DNA of 57,081 nt. Origin: Nakamurella sp. Lineage in GTDB: Bacteria > Actinomycetota > Actinomycetes > Mycobacteriales > Nakamurellaceae. Under the pieces are notes generated by a model. That model was not told the origin of the DNA and did not search any database. It worked only from the letters and a program-made list of their open reading frames with translations. Where the stretch lies: contig JADGOY010000005.1 in NCBI GenBank assembly GCA_017882715.1, forward strand, positions 1-57,081. The letters are read 5' to 3'. Positions 1 through 14,871 of this stretch are shown in pieces; position 1 is the first letter of the stretch; each line of letters begins with the position of its first letter. A program made the position numbers and the translations under genes.

Positions 1-11
1 ACCTTCAACCG

Positions 12-85
12 TGGGCCTAGGAGGACTTGAACCTCCGACCTCTTCCTTATCAGGGAAGCGCTCTAACCGTCTGAGCTATAGGCCC
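12..85 (-). tRNA. tRNA-Ile (anticodon GAT)
   Basis: The minus strand folds into a 74-nt cloverleaf. The acceptor arm pairs 79-85 with 13-19 and the discriminator base is A. The anticodon stem CTTCC/GGAAG encloses the loop CTGATAA, giving anticodon GAT, and the T arm carries GGTTCAAGTCC. The 3' CCA is not encoded. A tRNA-Ile gene just downstream of gyrA is common in actinobacteria. Confidence 0.95.
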
Positions 86-463
86 TCGAACATCACTCAC
101 GGCGCCCCGGGTCCAGGACTGCAGATCCATCGGCGCCGCGACCATCGAGGCTACCGCACCCGGTTCACCACCCCAAACCGTCGAGAAGCCCTCCATCGAG
201 CATCACCCGACCATCCTGACGCGCCCCCAACCCCGTCCGGCGACGGCAACCAACGCGCCCAAGAAGAAAGTCAGGCGAACGCTGTTCATCTGCCCATAAC
301 GCGCGCGCAACAACCGGAGCCATCCAGGCACCGCAGAGTGACCTGGCTCGCACTCCCACCAGCAGTTTCGGCTGCGGCACTGGGCCTTTCGGCCCTCGTG
401 CAGTTGATCAACCGGGCCGATGCTGAAGGCATTGCGCTGCACACAACGGCGAGAGGTCCCCAT
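86..463. other. Intergenic stretch between tRNA-Ile and the stress-protein gene
   Basis: A reading frame runs open from inside the tRNA into the stress-protein gene, but its first 150 codons resemble no protein and begin in tRNA sequence. I take this stretch as non-coding; it should hold the promoter of the downstream gene. I saw no clear promoter or other element. Confidence 0.5.
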
Positions 464-1618
464 ATGGCCACCCACGATGCCCAAGACTCAGCACCCGACG
501 TGCACCAGCCGGCCCACCAACCCGCTGACGACACTCAGCCGCACGACATACCGCCGCAGCGATCCCTCCCCGTGCCATCAGATTCAGACGAATCCCCGGC
601 TACAGCACTGCCCAGCCCGATACCCGCCCAGCGGCGGACGGTCGAGCCGATCTCCGGTGCCGGCAACACGCCCAGGTCCGCCCGAGGCACGTCACCCGCG
701 ACAACGACGGCCCGAATCGCCGGCGCGGCGGTCGGCCACCGCAGCGACGTCGTCGTGGTCGGCGTCGACGCGTCGCTGGGCTCGAGCGACGCGGTCGACT
801 GGGCCGCCGACGTGTGCGCCCAGCGGCACGCCACCCTGCGGCTGGTGCACGCCTACCCGCTCCCAACGGTGCCGAACCAACGCGGCCGTCCCACCCCCGC
901 CGACCGGGACGGCAACCACAACCCGAACGGCGCGATGCTGCTGGAGGAGGTCGCAGCAGGCCTTCGCAACACTCATCCAGGCCTGGCGATCGACAGCCGC
1001 CCGTTGCCCGGCGACCCGGACGACGTCCTCAGACGAGAATCCGAGCGCGCCAGGCTGACCGTCGTCGGGGCGAACGGCACCGGTCACGTCGCCGGGCCGC
1101 CCCTCGGATCCGTCGCGTCGGCGCTCTCTGCCGTCAATCCCGCCCCGGTCGCCATCATCCATCCCCATCACAGGACGATCGGCCGAGGGCCCGTCGTGGT
1201 CGGAGTGGACGGCTCACCCGCCAGCGACGCAGCGGTGGCGTTCGCGTTCCAGGAGGCCGCGGTGCGCCAAGCCGACCTCGTTGCCGTGCATGCCTGGCAA
1301 CACGAAGATGCGGATTCGGCGTTCCCCGGGTATCCGACGCTCACCGAGACGGCCGAGATCGAAGGCGCCGAACATGCGCTGCTGTCCCAGCGGCTGGCCG
1401 GGTGGCGCGAGAAGTACCCGGACGTCGTGGTGTACCGGAAGATCATCAACGGCCGCTCGACCCCGGCGTTGTTGGAGTTCGGCCAGAGCGCCCAGCTCGT
1501 TGCGGTCGGCAGCCGCGGCCGCGGATACAGCAGCAGGCTGCTCGGCTCCACCAGCCACGCGTTGATCATGCAGTGCGAATGTCCGGTCGTGGTGGCCAGT
1601 CCGCTCTCCTGCCCGTGA
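464..1618 (+). CDS. Universal stress protein, tandem UspA domains
   Basis: This 384-residue protein has a disordered, Pro/Ser/Asp-rich N-terminus (about residues 1-93) and then two UspA folds (about 95-233 and 241-380). Each domain opens with the typical VVVGVD(A/G)S strand-loop. The first carries the ATP-binding pattern G-2x-G-9x-GS in VVGANGTGHVAGPPLGS; the second has GSRGRG..LLGS, one residue shorter in the spacer. Tandem Usp proteins in actinobacteria bind ATP and are induced by hypoxia or stasis, but the exact role here is unknown. The ATG at 464 is chosen because GAGAGG lies 7 nt upstream; an in-frame extension upstream reaches into the tRNA and is unlikely. The gene is convergent with the gyrA operon. 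Confidence 0.85.
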   Translation: MATHDAQDSAPDVHQPAHQPADDTQPHDIPPQRSLPVPSDSDESPATALPSPIPAQRRTVEPISGAGNTPRSARGTSPATTTARIAGAAVGHRSDVVVVGVDASLGSSDAVDWAADVCAQRHATLRLVHAYPLPTVPNQRGRPTPADRDGNHNPNGAMLLEEVAAGLRNTHPGLAIDSRPLPGDPDDVLRRESERARLTVVGANGTGHVAGPPLGSVASALSAVNPAPVAIIHPHHRTIGRGPVVVGVDGSPASDAAVAFAFQEAAVRQADLVAVHAWQHEDADSAFPGYPTLTETAEIEGAEHALLSQRLAGWREKYPDVVVYRKIINGRSTPALLEFGQSAQLVAVGSRGRGYSSRLLGSTSHALIMQCECPVVVASPLSCP

Positions 1619-1683
1619 CGTCGCCCGGCCGCGACCGCAGGCACCGAGTCGGCCGGACCAGCGCCCGGCCAAGAGCACAAAAG

Positions 1684-1719
1684 AAAAGGGCCCCGCCGTC
1701 AACACCCGGTGGGGCCCTC
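1684..1719 (-). terminator. Rho-independent terminator of the gyrB-gyrA-DUF3566 block
   Basis: Read on the minus strand, GGGCCCCACCG pairs with CGGCGGGGCCC (one mismatch, 8-nt loop) and is followed by TTTTCTTT. It sits 10 nt past the stop codon of the DUF3566 gene, the expected place for the end of that transcript. Confidence 0.85.
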
Positions 1720-1728
1720 CACGAAAAC

Positions 1729-2348
1729 TCAGTCCCGTTCGCCCAGCGTCAACTCCACCCCGCCGGACATCGCGGCCGCCGCGTTGTAGATGAACGCGGC
1801 AACAGTGGCCAGCGCGGTGAACAGCACGATGTTGATCGCCCCGATGATCCCCGTCAAGGCGAACACTCGCGGCGCGGTGATCAGGTCGGTCTGGCCCGCA
1901 GCCACGTCAGGCGAGCTGGTCAGCGTGGAGAACGTGTCGTTCACCCGCGACCACACGTCCATCGAACCCAGCGTCATGTACAGGATCCCGATCGCGATCA
2001 TCCAGACGAAGAACATCACGATCGACACGATCAGGCTGACCTTCAGCACCGTCCACGGATCGACGCGCTTCAGCTGCAGCGAGGCCAGCCGCGGCGGCCG
2101 ACGCGCAGGCTTGGCCCGGCGGGCATTCTCCGAACCGGGACGCGGCGGCGGCACAGCGCCGCCATGGCGGCCGGAGCCAGGACCAACGTGCTGCGGGCTG
2201 GCCAACCCATTCCCGGGGCCAGCAGAACCGACGTTCGCATCCACGCCGGCCGGCGACTGCGACAGTCCCGCAACGGGCGCCGCGTGCGCGCCGCCGGAAA
2301 CCCCGGGCGCCGACGTCCTGGCCGAGCCCGACGTCGGATTGCCCGAGG

Positions 2349-2352
<4 letters not shown>
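1729..2352 (-). CDS. DUF3566 family transmembrane protein
   Basis: This 207-residue membrane protein has a disordered Ala/Gly/Pro-rich first half. Two hydrophobic segments follow, around [20 protein letters not shown] and [20 protein letters not shown]. The C-terminal half matches the DUF3566 family, which in actinobacteria almost always follows gyrA; its function is not known. The GTG start overlaps the gyrA stop in a GTGA tetranucleotide, so translation is probably coupled to gyrA. A strong terminator follows. Confidence 0.9.
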
Positions 2353-4883
<2,531 letters not shown>

Positions 4884-4930
4884 GTCGAGAAAACCTTCCG
4901 TGTCACATTTCCGTCACGCGGACGGGGGAC

Positions 4931-4948
4931 ATATCCACATGTGGACAG
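4931..4948. promoter_or_regulatory. Inverted pair of DnaA-box-like sequences upstream of gyrA
   Basis: ATATCCACA (4931-4939) is followed directly by TGTGGACAG (4940-4948). Together they form the perfect 12-bp palindrome TCCACATGTGGA, 48 bp upstream of the gyrA start. Each half is one or two bases from the DnaA-box consensus TT(A/G)TCCACA. It could equally be an operator for another dimeric regulator of gyrA. Confidence 0.5.
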
Positions 4949-5039
4949 TTACTGTGCATACCTTTCGGGTGAGCAAATCAGTGTGAGGCATATCTCGTGC
5001 GGGCCGGCGCGGTCGCGCCTGACGCCTCTTGCGGAACCG

Positions 5040-7661
<2,622 letters not shown>

Positions 7662-8366
7662 ATGACCAACGTTTCCTACCGGCCGGGCGAGGGTGCCGCC
7701 TTCGCGCCGCACGTCGATGCTCGCCAGCAGCTCAACTCGGTCCTGCGACACGCCGTGCTGCGCGACCTCGAACGGCTGGCCACGGTGCTGGCCGACCCCG
7801 TCACCGCCGTTCGCCGGGCGGCGCTCATCGGGCATGTGACGTTTCTGGCCGATCAGCTGCGCCGGCACTGGCGGCTGCAGGACGAGCTGATCTGGCCGCG
7901 GGCGGTGGCCCGTGATCCGGAGTTGGCCGGTCCGGCCGACGAGGTGCGGCGTGATCACCAGGCGGCGGATTCGGCGTGCGCGGACGTGCTGGCGGCCGCG
8001 CGGACGTGGGATCGGGCCGCCGATGCCGACCACCGGCTGCTCGTCCGAGCAGCGGTGACGGAGTTCGCCTCGGTGCTGCCGTCGGTGTTCGAGCAGGAGG
8101 CAATGACGTCGACGTTCGCCTTCGCGGCCCTGACCAGCGACGACCGGGCAGCCATCGAGCGCGGCGCGGTCCGACGGGCCCGACCGACCACGCTGGCCCG
8201 GGAGCTGTTCTGGCTGCTGGACGAGCTGGACCATGCGCAGGCGTCGGTGCTGCTCGCCCGCATCCGGCCGCTGCGGGTGTGGGTGCTGCGCAACGGGTTC
8301 AGCGGCGGGTACAACCGCGGGTCCTACCTCATGTGGGTCGGCGGAGGGCTGGGCGCTCAGGTCTGA
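7662..8366 (+). CDS. Hemerythrin-like (HHE cation-binding domain) protein
   Basis: This 234-residue, mostly helical, soluble protein has histidines and acidic residues spaced as in the HHE/hemerythrin-like fold: HVTFLADQLRRHW..EDELIWP-type helix (here HWRLQDELIWP), VRRDHQAAD and FEQEA. Such proteins carry a di-iron or other metal site and act in oxygen, NO or redox sensing; the ligand here is unknown. The ATG at 7662 is the first Met before the conserved part. The gene is transcribed against the surrounding replication genes, between gyrB and dciA, so it looks like an insertion into the ancestral block. Family assignment rests on motif spacing only. Confidence 0.65.
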   Translation: MTNVSYRPGEGAAFAPHVDARQQLNSVLRHAVLRDLERLATVLADPVTAVRRAALIGHVTFLADQLRRHWRLQDELIWPRAVARDPELAGPADEVRRDHQAADSACADVLAAARTWDRAADADHRLLVRAAVTEFASVLPSVFEQEAMTSTFAFAALTSDDRAAIERGAVRRARPTTLARELFWLLDELDHAQASVLLARIRPLRVWVLRNGFSGGYNRGSYLMWVGGGLGAQV

Positions 8367-8444
8367 CGCCAGTGGCGCTGCGTGCTGACGTGTCGCGGTA
8401 GCCGGGCTGATGGCGGGCTGACCGCGGGCTGACCGAAGTACTGA

Positions 8445-9056
8445 TCAGCCGTAGGTGTCCCGGGGGCCCCGCCCGGAGACGTGCCGGTTCCCGAACTTCC
8501 AGGACGGCGCGGCGGGCCCGCGGGCCCGGATCCGGGTCACCGACCGCGCCCCCACCTCGTCGTTGATGCGACGGACAAGTTGTGGGGACAGCATCCGGAT
8601 CTGCGTCGCCCACGCGGTCGACTCGGCCTGCACCATCAGTTCGCCGTCCACCAGCGACACCGGCGTGCAGTGGTCGGCGACATCGGCCCCGACGATCTGC
8701 GGCCACCGGCCGAAGACGGTCGCCTTGGTCAGGTCCGCGCCGGCCCCGGCCGCCGCCACCCAGGACCGCAGGGTCGAGCTGAGCGGCTGCGGGTCCCGGG
8801 CATCGGGTCCGGCGCCGGACCAGCGGCGGCGCTTGAGGTTGTTGGCGGCGCCGCGACGGGTCAGCGGTGTCCGGCCGGCAGCCTTGCGCCGCGCGGCATT
8901 GCTCTCCCGGGCGGCCGCGAGCGCGTCGCGCGCCAGGTCGGAGCCCGTCCGCGGCCGGAGGTCCGGGTTTCCGGCGCCGCCGGACGCGGCCCCACCGCCA
9001 GCACTCGCCGCCGATGGTTCCGCTGGGTTAGGCGGCTGCTGATCCACGTCGCCCAT
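8445..9056 (-). CDS. dciA: DciA-like DUF721 protein (helicase-loading factor family)
   Basis: This 203-residue protein of the DUF721/DciA family works with the replicative helicase DnaB in bacteria that lack DnaC. The N-terminal half is disordered and Ala/Arg-rich. The conserved domain occupies the last 100 residues or so (WPQIVGADVADHCTPVSL, GELMVQAESTAWATQIRMLSPQLVRRIN), followed by the C-terminal WKFGNRHVSGRGPRDTYG tail typical of actinobacterial members. The ATG at 9056 has GGGGA 6 nt upstream; another ATG four codons earlier lacks a good site. In relatives it sits directly after recF; here a plus-strand gene separates the two. Confidence 0.88.
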   Translation of the reverse strand: MGDVDQQPPNPAEPSAASAGGGAASGGAGNPDLRPRTGSDLARDALAAARESNAARRKAAGRTPLTRRGAANNLKRRRWSGAGPDARDPQPLSSTLRSWVAAAGAGADLTKATVFGRWPQIVGADVADHCTPVSLVDGELMVQAESTAWATQIRMLSPQLVRRINDEVGARSVTRIRARGPAAPSWKFGNRHVSGRGPRDTYG

Positions 9057-9188
9057 TCTGATCCCCATGCCTGGCTCGGCACGCAGCTGGTCCCCGCCAC
9101 ACCGCAACTTTCGGACGGACACCATCCGCGTCACCCGTTTGCCGTCGTTGTCAACAGAGCGCAAACTGAGGTCAGCAAGGGGGGCGTC

Positions 9189-11258
9189 ATGGCCATCGTG
9201 CTGGGGTTCGTGCCGTGGATCGTCTATTGGGTGCTGGTCGGGAACGCGCCCTTCAAGCTCGCGGTCGGCGTCGCGTTCGCCATCACCGTGCTCATCGAGG
9301 TGCTGCACCGGGTGCGCAAGGAGCGGGCGCACACCCTGGAGATCGGCAACCTCGCGGTGTTCGCCGTGCTGACGGTCGCCGCCTTCACGATTCCGACCAG
9401 TGTGCTGGAACGCTGGCTGCAGCCGCTGAGCAGCGCCGGGCTGTTCCTCATCGCGCTGGTCGGGGTGCTGACCGGCCACCCGTTCGTCCGCGAGTACGCC
9501 GAGGAATCTGTCGACGAGGCCACCGCGCGCAGCGAGGGCTTCCGGTCGGTGACCGCGGCGATGACCTGGATGTGGGTGGGTGCGTTCGGCGTCATGCTCG
9601 CGTCGGCGCTGATCCCGCCGATCGTGGACGGTGACGCGACCATCCAGGACCTGGAGAACCCGCTGTCGATCCTGTGTTACTGGGTGATCCCGTTCACTGT
9701 ACTGGGACTGGCCGGCGCGGTCTCCGCGGTCTTCCCGCCGTGGTTCCAGAAGAGATCGGCCGTGGTCGACCAGCGGTCCGCGGCCCATCCCACCGTCGTG
9801 GCGCAGGCCCCGCCGCCCGCGGACCTGTCCACCGACGTTGTCCGCATCGACGCCCCGGCGGACAGCCGGATGGACGAGCCGTTCGGCGTCAGCATTGACC
9901 TGTCCGCTGCCGGGAGGCCGCACCCCACGTCGGCGAGCGTCACCACCTCGGGGCAGGACCTGTACGGCCGCCTCTGGCGGTCACGGGCCGAGCTCGCCGT
10001 CCCTCCATCCGGTGTGGTCGATCTGGCGGTGACGGCCCCGTCCGCCGAGTCGGACTGGACCACCGCGGACGCCGGCGCGCCGGTCTGGGCGATGACGTTC
10101 GCCGACGAGAACGCCGTCCCCGAGGTTTTCATCGCCCCGACCGAACCGTGGCAGGTGACGATCGAGGTCCGGGCGGCCGGCGGGGTCCTCGCCCGGCGCA
10201 CCGTGCTGCGTCGCGGCGCCGACCCCGGTGTCCGATTCGAGCCGACACGGCTGGACGAGCTGCCCGGGATGCTGGTGATCCCCTCAGGCGAACCTCCTGC
10301 GGGCGGCTGGCCCGCGGTGGCGTGCTTCGGCGGCTCGGAGGGTGGGTACGAATCGCAGCTCGCGGGCGCCGCGCTGCTCGCCTCGCACGGATATGCAGCC
10401 CTGGCGCAGGCGTGGATCTCGGCCCCCGACGCCGAGGCCGGCATCAGCCGGGTGCCGCTGGAACGATTTGCCGCGGCACTGCGACTGCTGGCCCGGCGTA
10501 CCGACGTGAATCCGACACGTGTTGCGGCAATGGGGCTCTCGCGGGGTTCCGAGGGATTGTTGGCCGCTTTGGGGCACGGCTTGGCCCCGGCGCCGCGGGC
10601 AGTGATTCTGGTCAGTCCGAGCTCGGTCAGCTGGCAGGCGATGGGCGCCTCCGGCGAGATCCCGGACACCGGATCGTGGACTGCCGCCGGGCTGCCCGTG
10701 CCGTGGCTGCCGGTGGCCAGCGGCGTGTTGATGCGCCAGCTGGTGCGGAACGCCTGGACCGTCGGCAGGGACGCCGCTCACCGCCGGCCGTCGCTGCTGC
10801 GGGTGCGGCCCGCGTACGAGAACTCGCTGGCCACCATCGCATCCGCCGTCGTCGATGACGGTGGCACCGTCCAAGCGGCCGGCAACGTTGCGGGGTCCGC
10901 TGCTGCCGAGAGCGCCGCCGCGGTGCTGGACGCCAGCACAGTGGCGTCCCCGCTGCTGATGCTGTGCGGCACCGACGACCAGGTCTGGCCGGCCGGGCCG
11001 ATGGCCGCCGCCCTGGCGGCGCAACGGCACGCGGCGGGTTGCGACCGCGACGACGAGCTCGTCGTGTACTCCGGCGCCGGTCACCTGATCCGGCTCGGCC
11101 TACTGCCCACGGACGCGCAGTGGACCGGCGGCATCGCGCTGGGCGGCAGCCGGGAGGGTCAGGCCCGCGCCCAGGCCGATGCCACCACCCGCGTGCTGGG
11201 GTTCCTGGCGACGCACACCAGGGCTGACCTGCCGGCGCAGAGCTCACCCGCGCTCTGA
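9189..11258 (+). CDS. Membrane-anchored acyl-CoA thioesterase / BAAT-family alpha/beta hydrolase
   Basis: This 689-residue two-part protein begins with about 185 residues holding five or so hydrophobic segments ([71 protein letters not shown]). A region resembling the N-terminal beta domain of acyl-CoA thioesterase/bile-acid-CoA acyltransferases follows (about 215-345), then an alpha/beta hydrolase domain. The probable nucleophile is Ser in GLSRGSEG, with Asp in CGTDDQVWP and His in [10 protein letters not shown] Ser rather than Cys nucleophile suggests hydrolysis rather than amino-acid conjugation. The ATG at 9189 has AAGGGGGG just upstream. Its 3' end overlaps the tail of recF on the other strand by 15 bp. 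The substrate is unknown. Confidence 0.8.
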   Translation: MAIVLGFVPWIVYWVLVGNAPFKLAVGVAFAITVLIEVLHRVRKERAHTLEIGNLAVFAVLTVAAFTIPTSVLERWLQPLSSAGLFLIALVGVLTGHPFVREYAEESVDEATARSEGFRSVTAAMTWMWVGAFGVMLASALIPPIVDGDATIQDLENPLSILCYWVIPFTVLGLAGAVSAVFPPWFQKRSAVVDQRSAAHPTVVAQAPPPADLSTDVVRIDAPADSRMDEPFGVSIDLSAAGRPHPTSASVTTSGQDLYGRLWRSRAELAVPPSGVVDLAVTAPSAESDWTTADAGAPVWAMTFADENAVPEVFIAPTEPWQVTIEVRAAGGVLARRTVLRRGADPGVRFEPTRLDELPGMLVIPSGEPPAGGWPAVACFGGSEGGYESQLAGAALLASHGYAALAQAWISAPDAEAGISRVPLERFAAALRLLARRTDVNPTRVAAMGLSRGSEGLLAALGHGLAPAPRAVILVSPSSVSWQAMGASGEIPDTGSWTAAGLPVPWLPVASGVLMRQLVRNAWTVGRDAAHRRPSLLRVRPAYENSLATIASAVVDDGGTVQAAGNVAGSAAAESAAAVLDASTVASPLLMLCGTDDQVWPAGPMAAALAAQRHAAGCDRDDELVVYSGAGHLIRLGLLPTDAQWTGGIALGGSREGQARAQADATTRVLGFLATHTRADLPAQSSPAL

Positions 11259-12422
11259 CGTCACCCCCTGGTCGGTGACCGAGAGCCGGACCCCGCCCAG
11301 CGCCTCGGGCACGTCGCCGGGGACCGCTGCGGTCACCACCACCTGTTCGGCGTCGGCGACCAGCGCGGCCAGCCGATCCCGGCGGGTGGTGTCCAGTTCG
11401 GCGAAGACGTCGTCGAGCACCAGGATCGGATCCACACCGTCGCTGCGCAGCAGCGCGAACGAGCCCAGCCGCAGGGCCAGCGCGAACGACCACGATTCGC
11501 CGTGCGACGCGTATCCCTTGGCCGGCCCGCGGCCGAGTACCAGCTCGAGGTCGTCGCGGTGCGGGCCGACCAGCGAGATGCCACGGTCGAGTTCGTGCTG
11601 CCGGACCCGGATCAGTTCGGCGAGCATCGAGTCCCGCAGCGCGTCGATCCCGGGCGTCGGAGCGGGTTCGGGGGTCGCACCAGCCGCGTCGGTCATCTGT
11701 TCCTGATCGCCGTCCGGGATCGGCACCGTCGCCCGGTACACCAGGCCGACCGCGTCACCGGCCCCAGCCAGGTCGGCGTACGCGGCCGTGACATGCGGGC
11801 GCAGCTCGGCGACCAGCGCCAACCGGGCGTGCACCAGCTCTGCACCGGCGGTGGCCAGCTGCTCGTCCCAGACGTCCAGGGTGGCCAATTCGTCAGCCCC
11901 CCGGCGACGGGCCGGGCCGGCCGTCTTGAGCAGCGCGTTCCGTTGCTTGAGAACACGGTCGTAGTCGGCTCGGACCCCGGCCATCCGGGGCGCCCGCATG
12001 ATCAGCACCTCATCGGCGAACCGGCGCCGTTCGGCGGGGTCGCCGCGAACCAGCGCCAGGTCCTCGGGCGCAAACAGCACCGTGCGCAGCACACCCTGCA
12101 GGTCCCGCGCCCGGGTCAGCGGCGCCCGGTTGATCCGCGCCCGGTTGATCCGGCCATTGTTGATCTCGACCTCCAGCAGCAGCTCACGCTCGTCGGACAC
12201 CACCGCGGCCCGGACCACCGCGCGGTCCGCGCCGCGGCGAAGCAGCGGCGCGTCGGTGGCGACCCGGTGCGAGGACAGCGTCGCCAGGTAGACCAGCGCC
12301 TCCACCAGGTTGGTCTTGCCGGTGCCGTTCCGACCGATCAGCACGTTGACCCCGGGTTGCAGCGGCACCTCCACGGACGGCCAGGATCGGTAGTCGAGCA
12401 GCGAGAGATGGCGGGCGAACAC
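11244..12422 (-). CDS. recF: DNA replication and repair protein RecF
   Basis: RecF is an SMC-like ATPase that loads RecA at gapped DNA with RecO and RecR. The Walker A motif is GRNGTGKT (residues 30-37), the ABC signature region is [15 protein letters not shown], and Walker B is [13 protein letters not shown]. At 392 residues it has the family's normal size. The GTG start at 12422 lies 3 nt after the gnd stop, so the two are co-transcribed and probably coupled. A short in-frame duplication ([10 protein letters not shown]) lies near residue 95. The last codons overlap the convergent thioesterase gene. Confidence 0.97.
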   Translation of the reverse strand: MFARHLSLLDYRSWPSVEVPLQPGVNVLIGRNGTGKTNLVEALVYLATLSSHRVATDAPLLRRGADRAVVRAAVVSDERELLLEVEINNGRINRARINRAPLTRARDLQGVLRTVLFAPEDLALVRGDPAERRRFADEVLIMRAPRMAGVRADYDRVLKQRNALLKTAGPARRRGADELATLDVWDEQLATAGAELVHARLALVAELRPHVTAAYADLAGAGDAVGLVYRATVPIPDGDQEQMTDAAGATPEPAPTPGIDALRDSMLAELIRVRQHELDRGISLVGPHRDDLELVLGRGPAKGYASHGESWSFALALRLGSFALLRSDGVDPILVLDDVFAELDTTRRDRLAALVADAEQVVVTAAVPGDVPEALGGVRLSVTDQGVTSERG

Positions 12423-12425
12423 GCC

Positions 12426-13331
12426 TCAGCTGATGGGGACCGGGGCGGTGGAGCCCTCGTGGCCGACCGCGTGCCCACCGAACTGGTTCCGCAGCGCGGC
12501 CACCACCTTCATCGCCGGCGAGTCTTCCTGCCGGGACGCGAACCGCGCGTACAGCGCGGAGGTGATCACCGGCAGCGGCACCGCGTGCTGGATCGCCGCC
12601 TCGATGGTCCAGCGGCCCTCGCCGGAGTCCTGCGCGTAGGGTCTGATCTCCGTCAGACCGGGGTCCTGGCCCAGCGCCCTGACCAGCAGTTCCAGCAACC
12701 AGGACCGAATGACCGTGCCCTCCTGCCAGGACGCCATCACACCGTCCGGGTCGGTCACCATGTCGGCGGCCTTGAGCAGCTCGTACCCCTCGCCGTACGC
12801 CTGCATGATGCCGTACTCGATGCCGTTGTGGACCATCTTGGTGAAATGCCCGGCGCCGACCGGACCGGCGTGCACGAAACCGCTGGCACCGGCCGGTTTC
12901 AGCGAATCGAAGATCGGTTGCGCGACCGCGACCGCGTCATCCTCGCCACCGACCATCAACGCGTAGCCCTCGGTGATCCCCCAGACCCCTCCGGAGACCC
13001 CCACGTCGAGGTAGCGGATCCCGTCGGGCGCCAACGCCGCCGCATGCGCCTGGTCGTCGGTGTACCGCGAGTTGCCGCCGTCGATGATGACGTCGCCGGA
13101 CTCCAGCACCTCCGCCAGCTCCGCGACGGTGGCGCGGGTGGGCTCACCCGAGGGCACCATCACCCACACCACCCGCGGTGTGCGCAGTGCGCCGGCCAGC
13201 GCCTGCAACGAGTCAACCGTCCGCGAACTGGCCGGATTGCGGTCGTACCCGACCACCTCGTGACCGTCGCCGCGCAGTCGCTCGGCCATGTTCCCGCCCA
13301 TTTTTCCGAGCCCGATCAGACCGATCTGCAT
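12426..13331 (-). CDS. gnd: 6-phosphogluconate dehydrogenase, decarboxylating (short form)
   Basis: Catalyses oxidative decarboxylation of 6-phosphogluconate to ribulose 5-phosphate. It starts with the Rossmann motif GLIGLGKMGGNM, and substrate-binding residues appear in VGVSGGVWGI and in GAGHFTKMVHNGIEYG, with the catalytic Lys. At 301 residues it is the short form, often NAD-preferring, that sits between dnaN and recF in many actinobacteria. The ATG at 13331 has AAAGGAAG upstream. The recF start follows the stop after 3 nt. Confidence 0.95.
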   Translation of the reverse strand: MQIGLIGLGKMGGNMAERLRGDGHEVVGYDRNPASSRTVDSLQALAGALRTPRVVWVMVPSGEPTRATVAELAEVLESGDVIIDGGNSRYTDDQAHAAALAPDGIRYLDVGVSGGVWGITEGYALMVGGEDDAVAVAQPIFDSLKPAGASGFVHAGPVGAGHFTKMVHNGIEYGIMQAYGEGYELLKAADMVTDPDGVMASWQEGTVIRSWLLELLVRALGQDPGLTEIRPYAQDSGEGRWTIEAAIQHAVPLPVITSALYARFASRQEDSPAMKVVAALRNQFGGHAVGHEGSTAPVPIS

Positions 13332-13403
13332 GGTGCTTCCTTTCGGTAGGTCAAACGTCCGCTGGTGCCCGGTCCGCCACTGACCGGCGGATGGCCGGGG
13401 CGG

Positions 13404-14576
13404 TCAGCCCGGCAGCCGGGCCGGCATTACCAGGTAGCGGTACGCCGGCACCCCGATGGCCCCGCCGTCCGCCTCCGCCGATCCGGCCTCGTCGCCGGTC
13501 ACCGGTAACAGCAGGGCCGGCCGGGACGGGGTGGTGAACGCCAACCGCACCGCAGCGGAGCGCAGCACACCCAGCCCGTCCAGCAGGTACGCCGGGTTGA
13601 ACGCGATGAGCAGCTCGGCGCCGTCGGCGTCGACCTGCAGTTCCTCTTCGGCCCGGCCCTCGTCGTCGCCGCCGGCGGTGAGAGTCAGCGATCCGTCGGT
13701 GATCTGCATGCGCAGGTGGTGCCCTCGGTCGGTGACCAGCGACACCCGCTTGATCGACTCACCCAGTTCGCTGACCGGCACGTCGACTGTGGTCGTGTGG
13801 GTGGTCGGCAGCAACGAGCGGTACTTGACGAACTCCACGTCCAGCAGCCGGACCGTGGTGCGCCGACCGGCTGCCTGCAGTCCCAATAGCCCGTCACCCA
13901 ACGCGATGGTGACGTCCGCAGCGCCACCCAGGGTCTTCGCTGCGTCGGCCAACGTGCGAGCGGGCACCAGGACCGCGGTCGACTCGTTCGGGGCGTCCGG
14001 GGCCCACTGGAGTTCCCGCACGGCCAACCGGAAACGGTCGGTCGCTGCCAACGTCAGCCGATCACCCTCGATCTCGACCCGGATCCCGGTCAGCATGGGC
14101 AACGTGTCGTCACGGCCGGCGGCGATCGCGGTCTGCGCGACGGCCTCGGCGAACGTCGCCGCATCGACGGTCCCCGACGCGCCGGGCATCTCCGGCAGCG
14201 GCGGGTAGTCCTCGACCGGCATGGTCGGCAGGGTGAAACGGGCCGAGCCGCCGACGATGGTGACCCGCGGCCCGTCGACGGAGAAGTCGACCGGCTTGGC
14301 GGGCAGCGCCCGGGTGATCTCGGCCAGCAACCGACCCGAGACGAGCACTCGCTCGACGCTGTCGGCGGCATCCCCGGAGTCCAGGGCGTCGACGGTGTCC
14401 ACCGAGAGCTCGGCCCGGGTGGACACCTCGTAATCGAACCCGGCGACGGTCAGGGTCGAACCCCGCACCTCGAGCAGGATGCCGCCGAGGACCGGGACGG
14501 GAGGTCGGGTCGGCAACGACTTGGCCACCCACGCGACGGCGTCGGCGAGATCGTCGCGGGCGACACGGAACTTCAT
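13404..14576 (-). CDS. dnaN: DNA polymerase III sliding clamp (beta subunit)
   Basis: This is the ring-shaped processivity factor of the replicative polymerase. The 390-residue protein starts MKFRVARDDLADAVAWVAKS and ends YRYLVMPARLPG, the typical C-terminal strand near the clamp's peptide-binding pocket. Three repeated clamp folds fit the length. The ATG at 14576 has a perfect AGGAGG 8 nt upstream; longer in-frame extensions upstream are not supported. It follows dnaA on the same strand after 722 bp that probably contain oriC, and is followed by gnd and recF. Confidence 0.97.
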   Translation of the reverse strand: MKFRVARDDLADAVAWVAKSLPTRPPVPVLGGILLEVRGSTLTVAGFDYEVSTRAELSVDTVDALDSGDAADSVERVLVSGRLLAEITRALPAKPVDFSVDGPRVTIVGGSARFTLPTMPVEDYPPLPEMPGASGTVDAATFAEAVAQTAIAAGRDDTLPMLTGIRVEIEGDRLTLAATDRFRLAVRELQWAPDAPNESTAVLVPARTLADAAKTLGGAADVTIALGDGLLGLQAAGRRTTVRLLDVEFVKYRSLLPTTHTTTVDVPVSELGESIKRVSLVTDRGHHLRMQITDGSLTLTAGGDDEGRAEEELQVDADGAELLIAFNPAYLLDGLGVLRSAAVRLAFTTPSRPALLLPVTGDEAGSAEADGGAIGVPAYRYLVMPARLPG

Positions 14577-14871
14577 CGACAGACCTCCTGGGACGCGGCG
14601 GTGGCCGCGTTGTGGTGCTGAACGCCGTTGGGCTGATGGCGAGTGGTCGCCGGCTGATCCCCGACGGGTCGCCGGCTTGGGGCCGGTGACGCCGATGTCC
14701 GGTCCGGTGGACCGTCGAACCCCCAGTTGCTGATGTTCTAGCTCGGGCCTCACACCGTACGACCAAAAGTCCCTGGCGTCACGCCGGGGTCGCTCCCCGC
14801 TGCGGGCCCCGTTCGCCATCCGCCGTGCGGTCGTACCAGTCGAGGGTCCATAGGCGGACGGGCTTGCCCCC

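Noticed and set aside
11..463. N-terminal extension of the universal stress protein back to a GTG at 11
   Set aside because: It starts inside the tRNA-Ile gene and has no homology; the ATG at 464 has its own ribosome-binding site.
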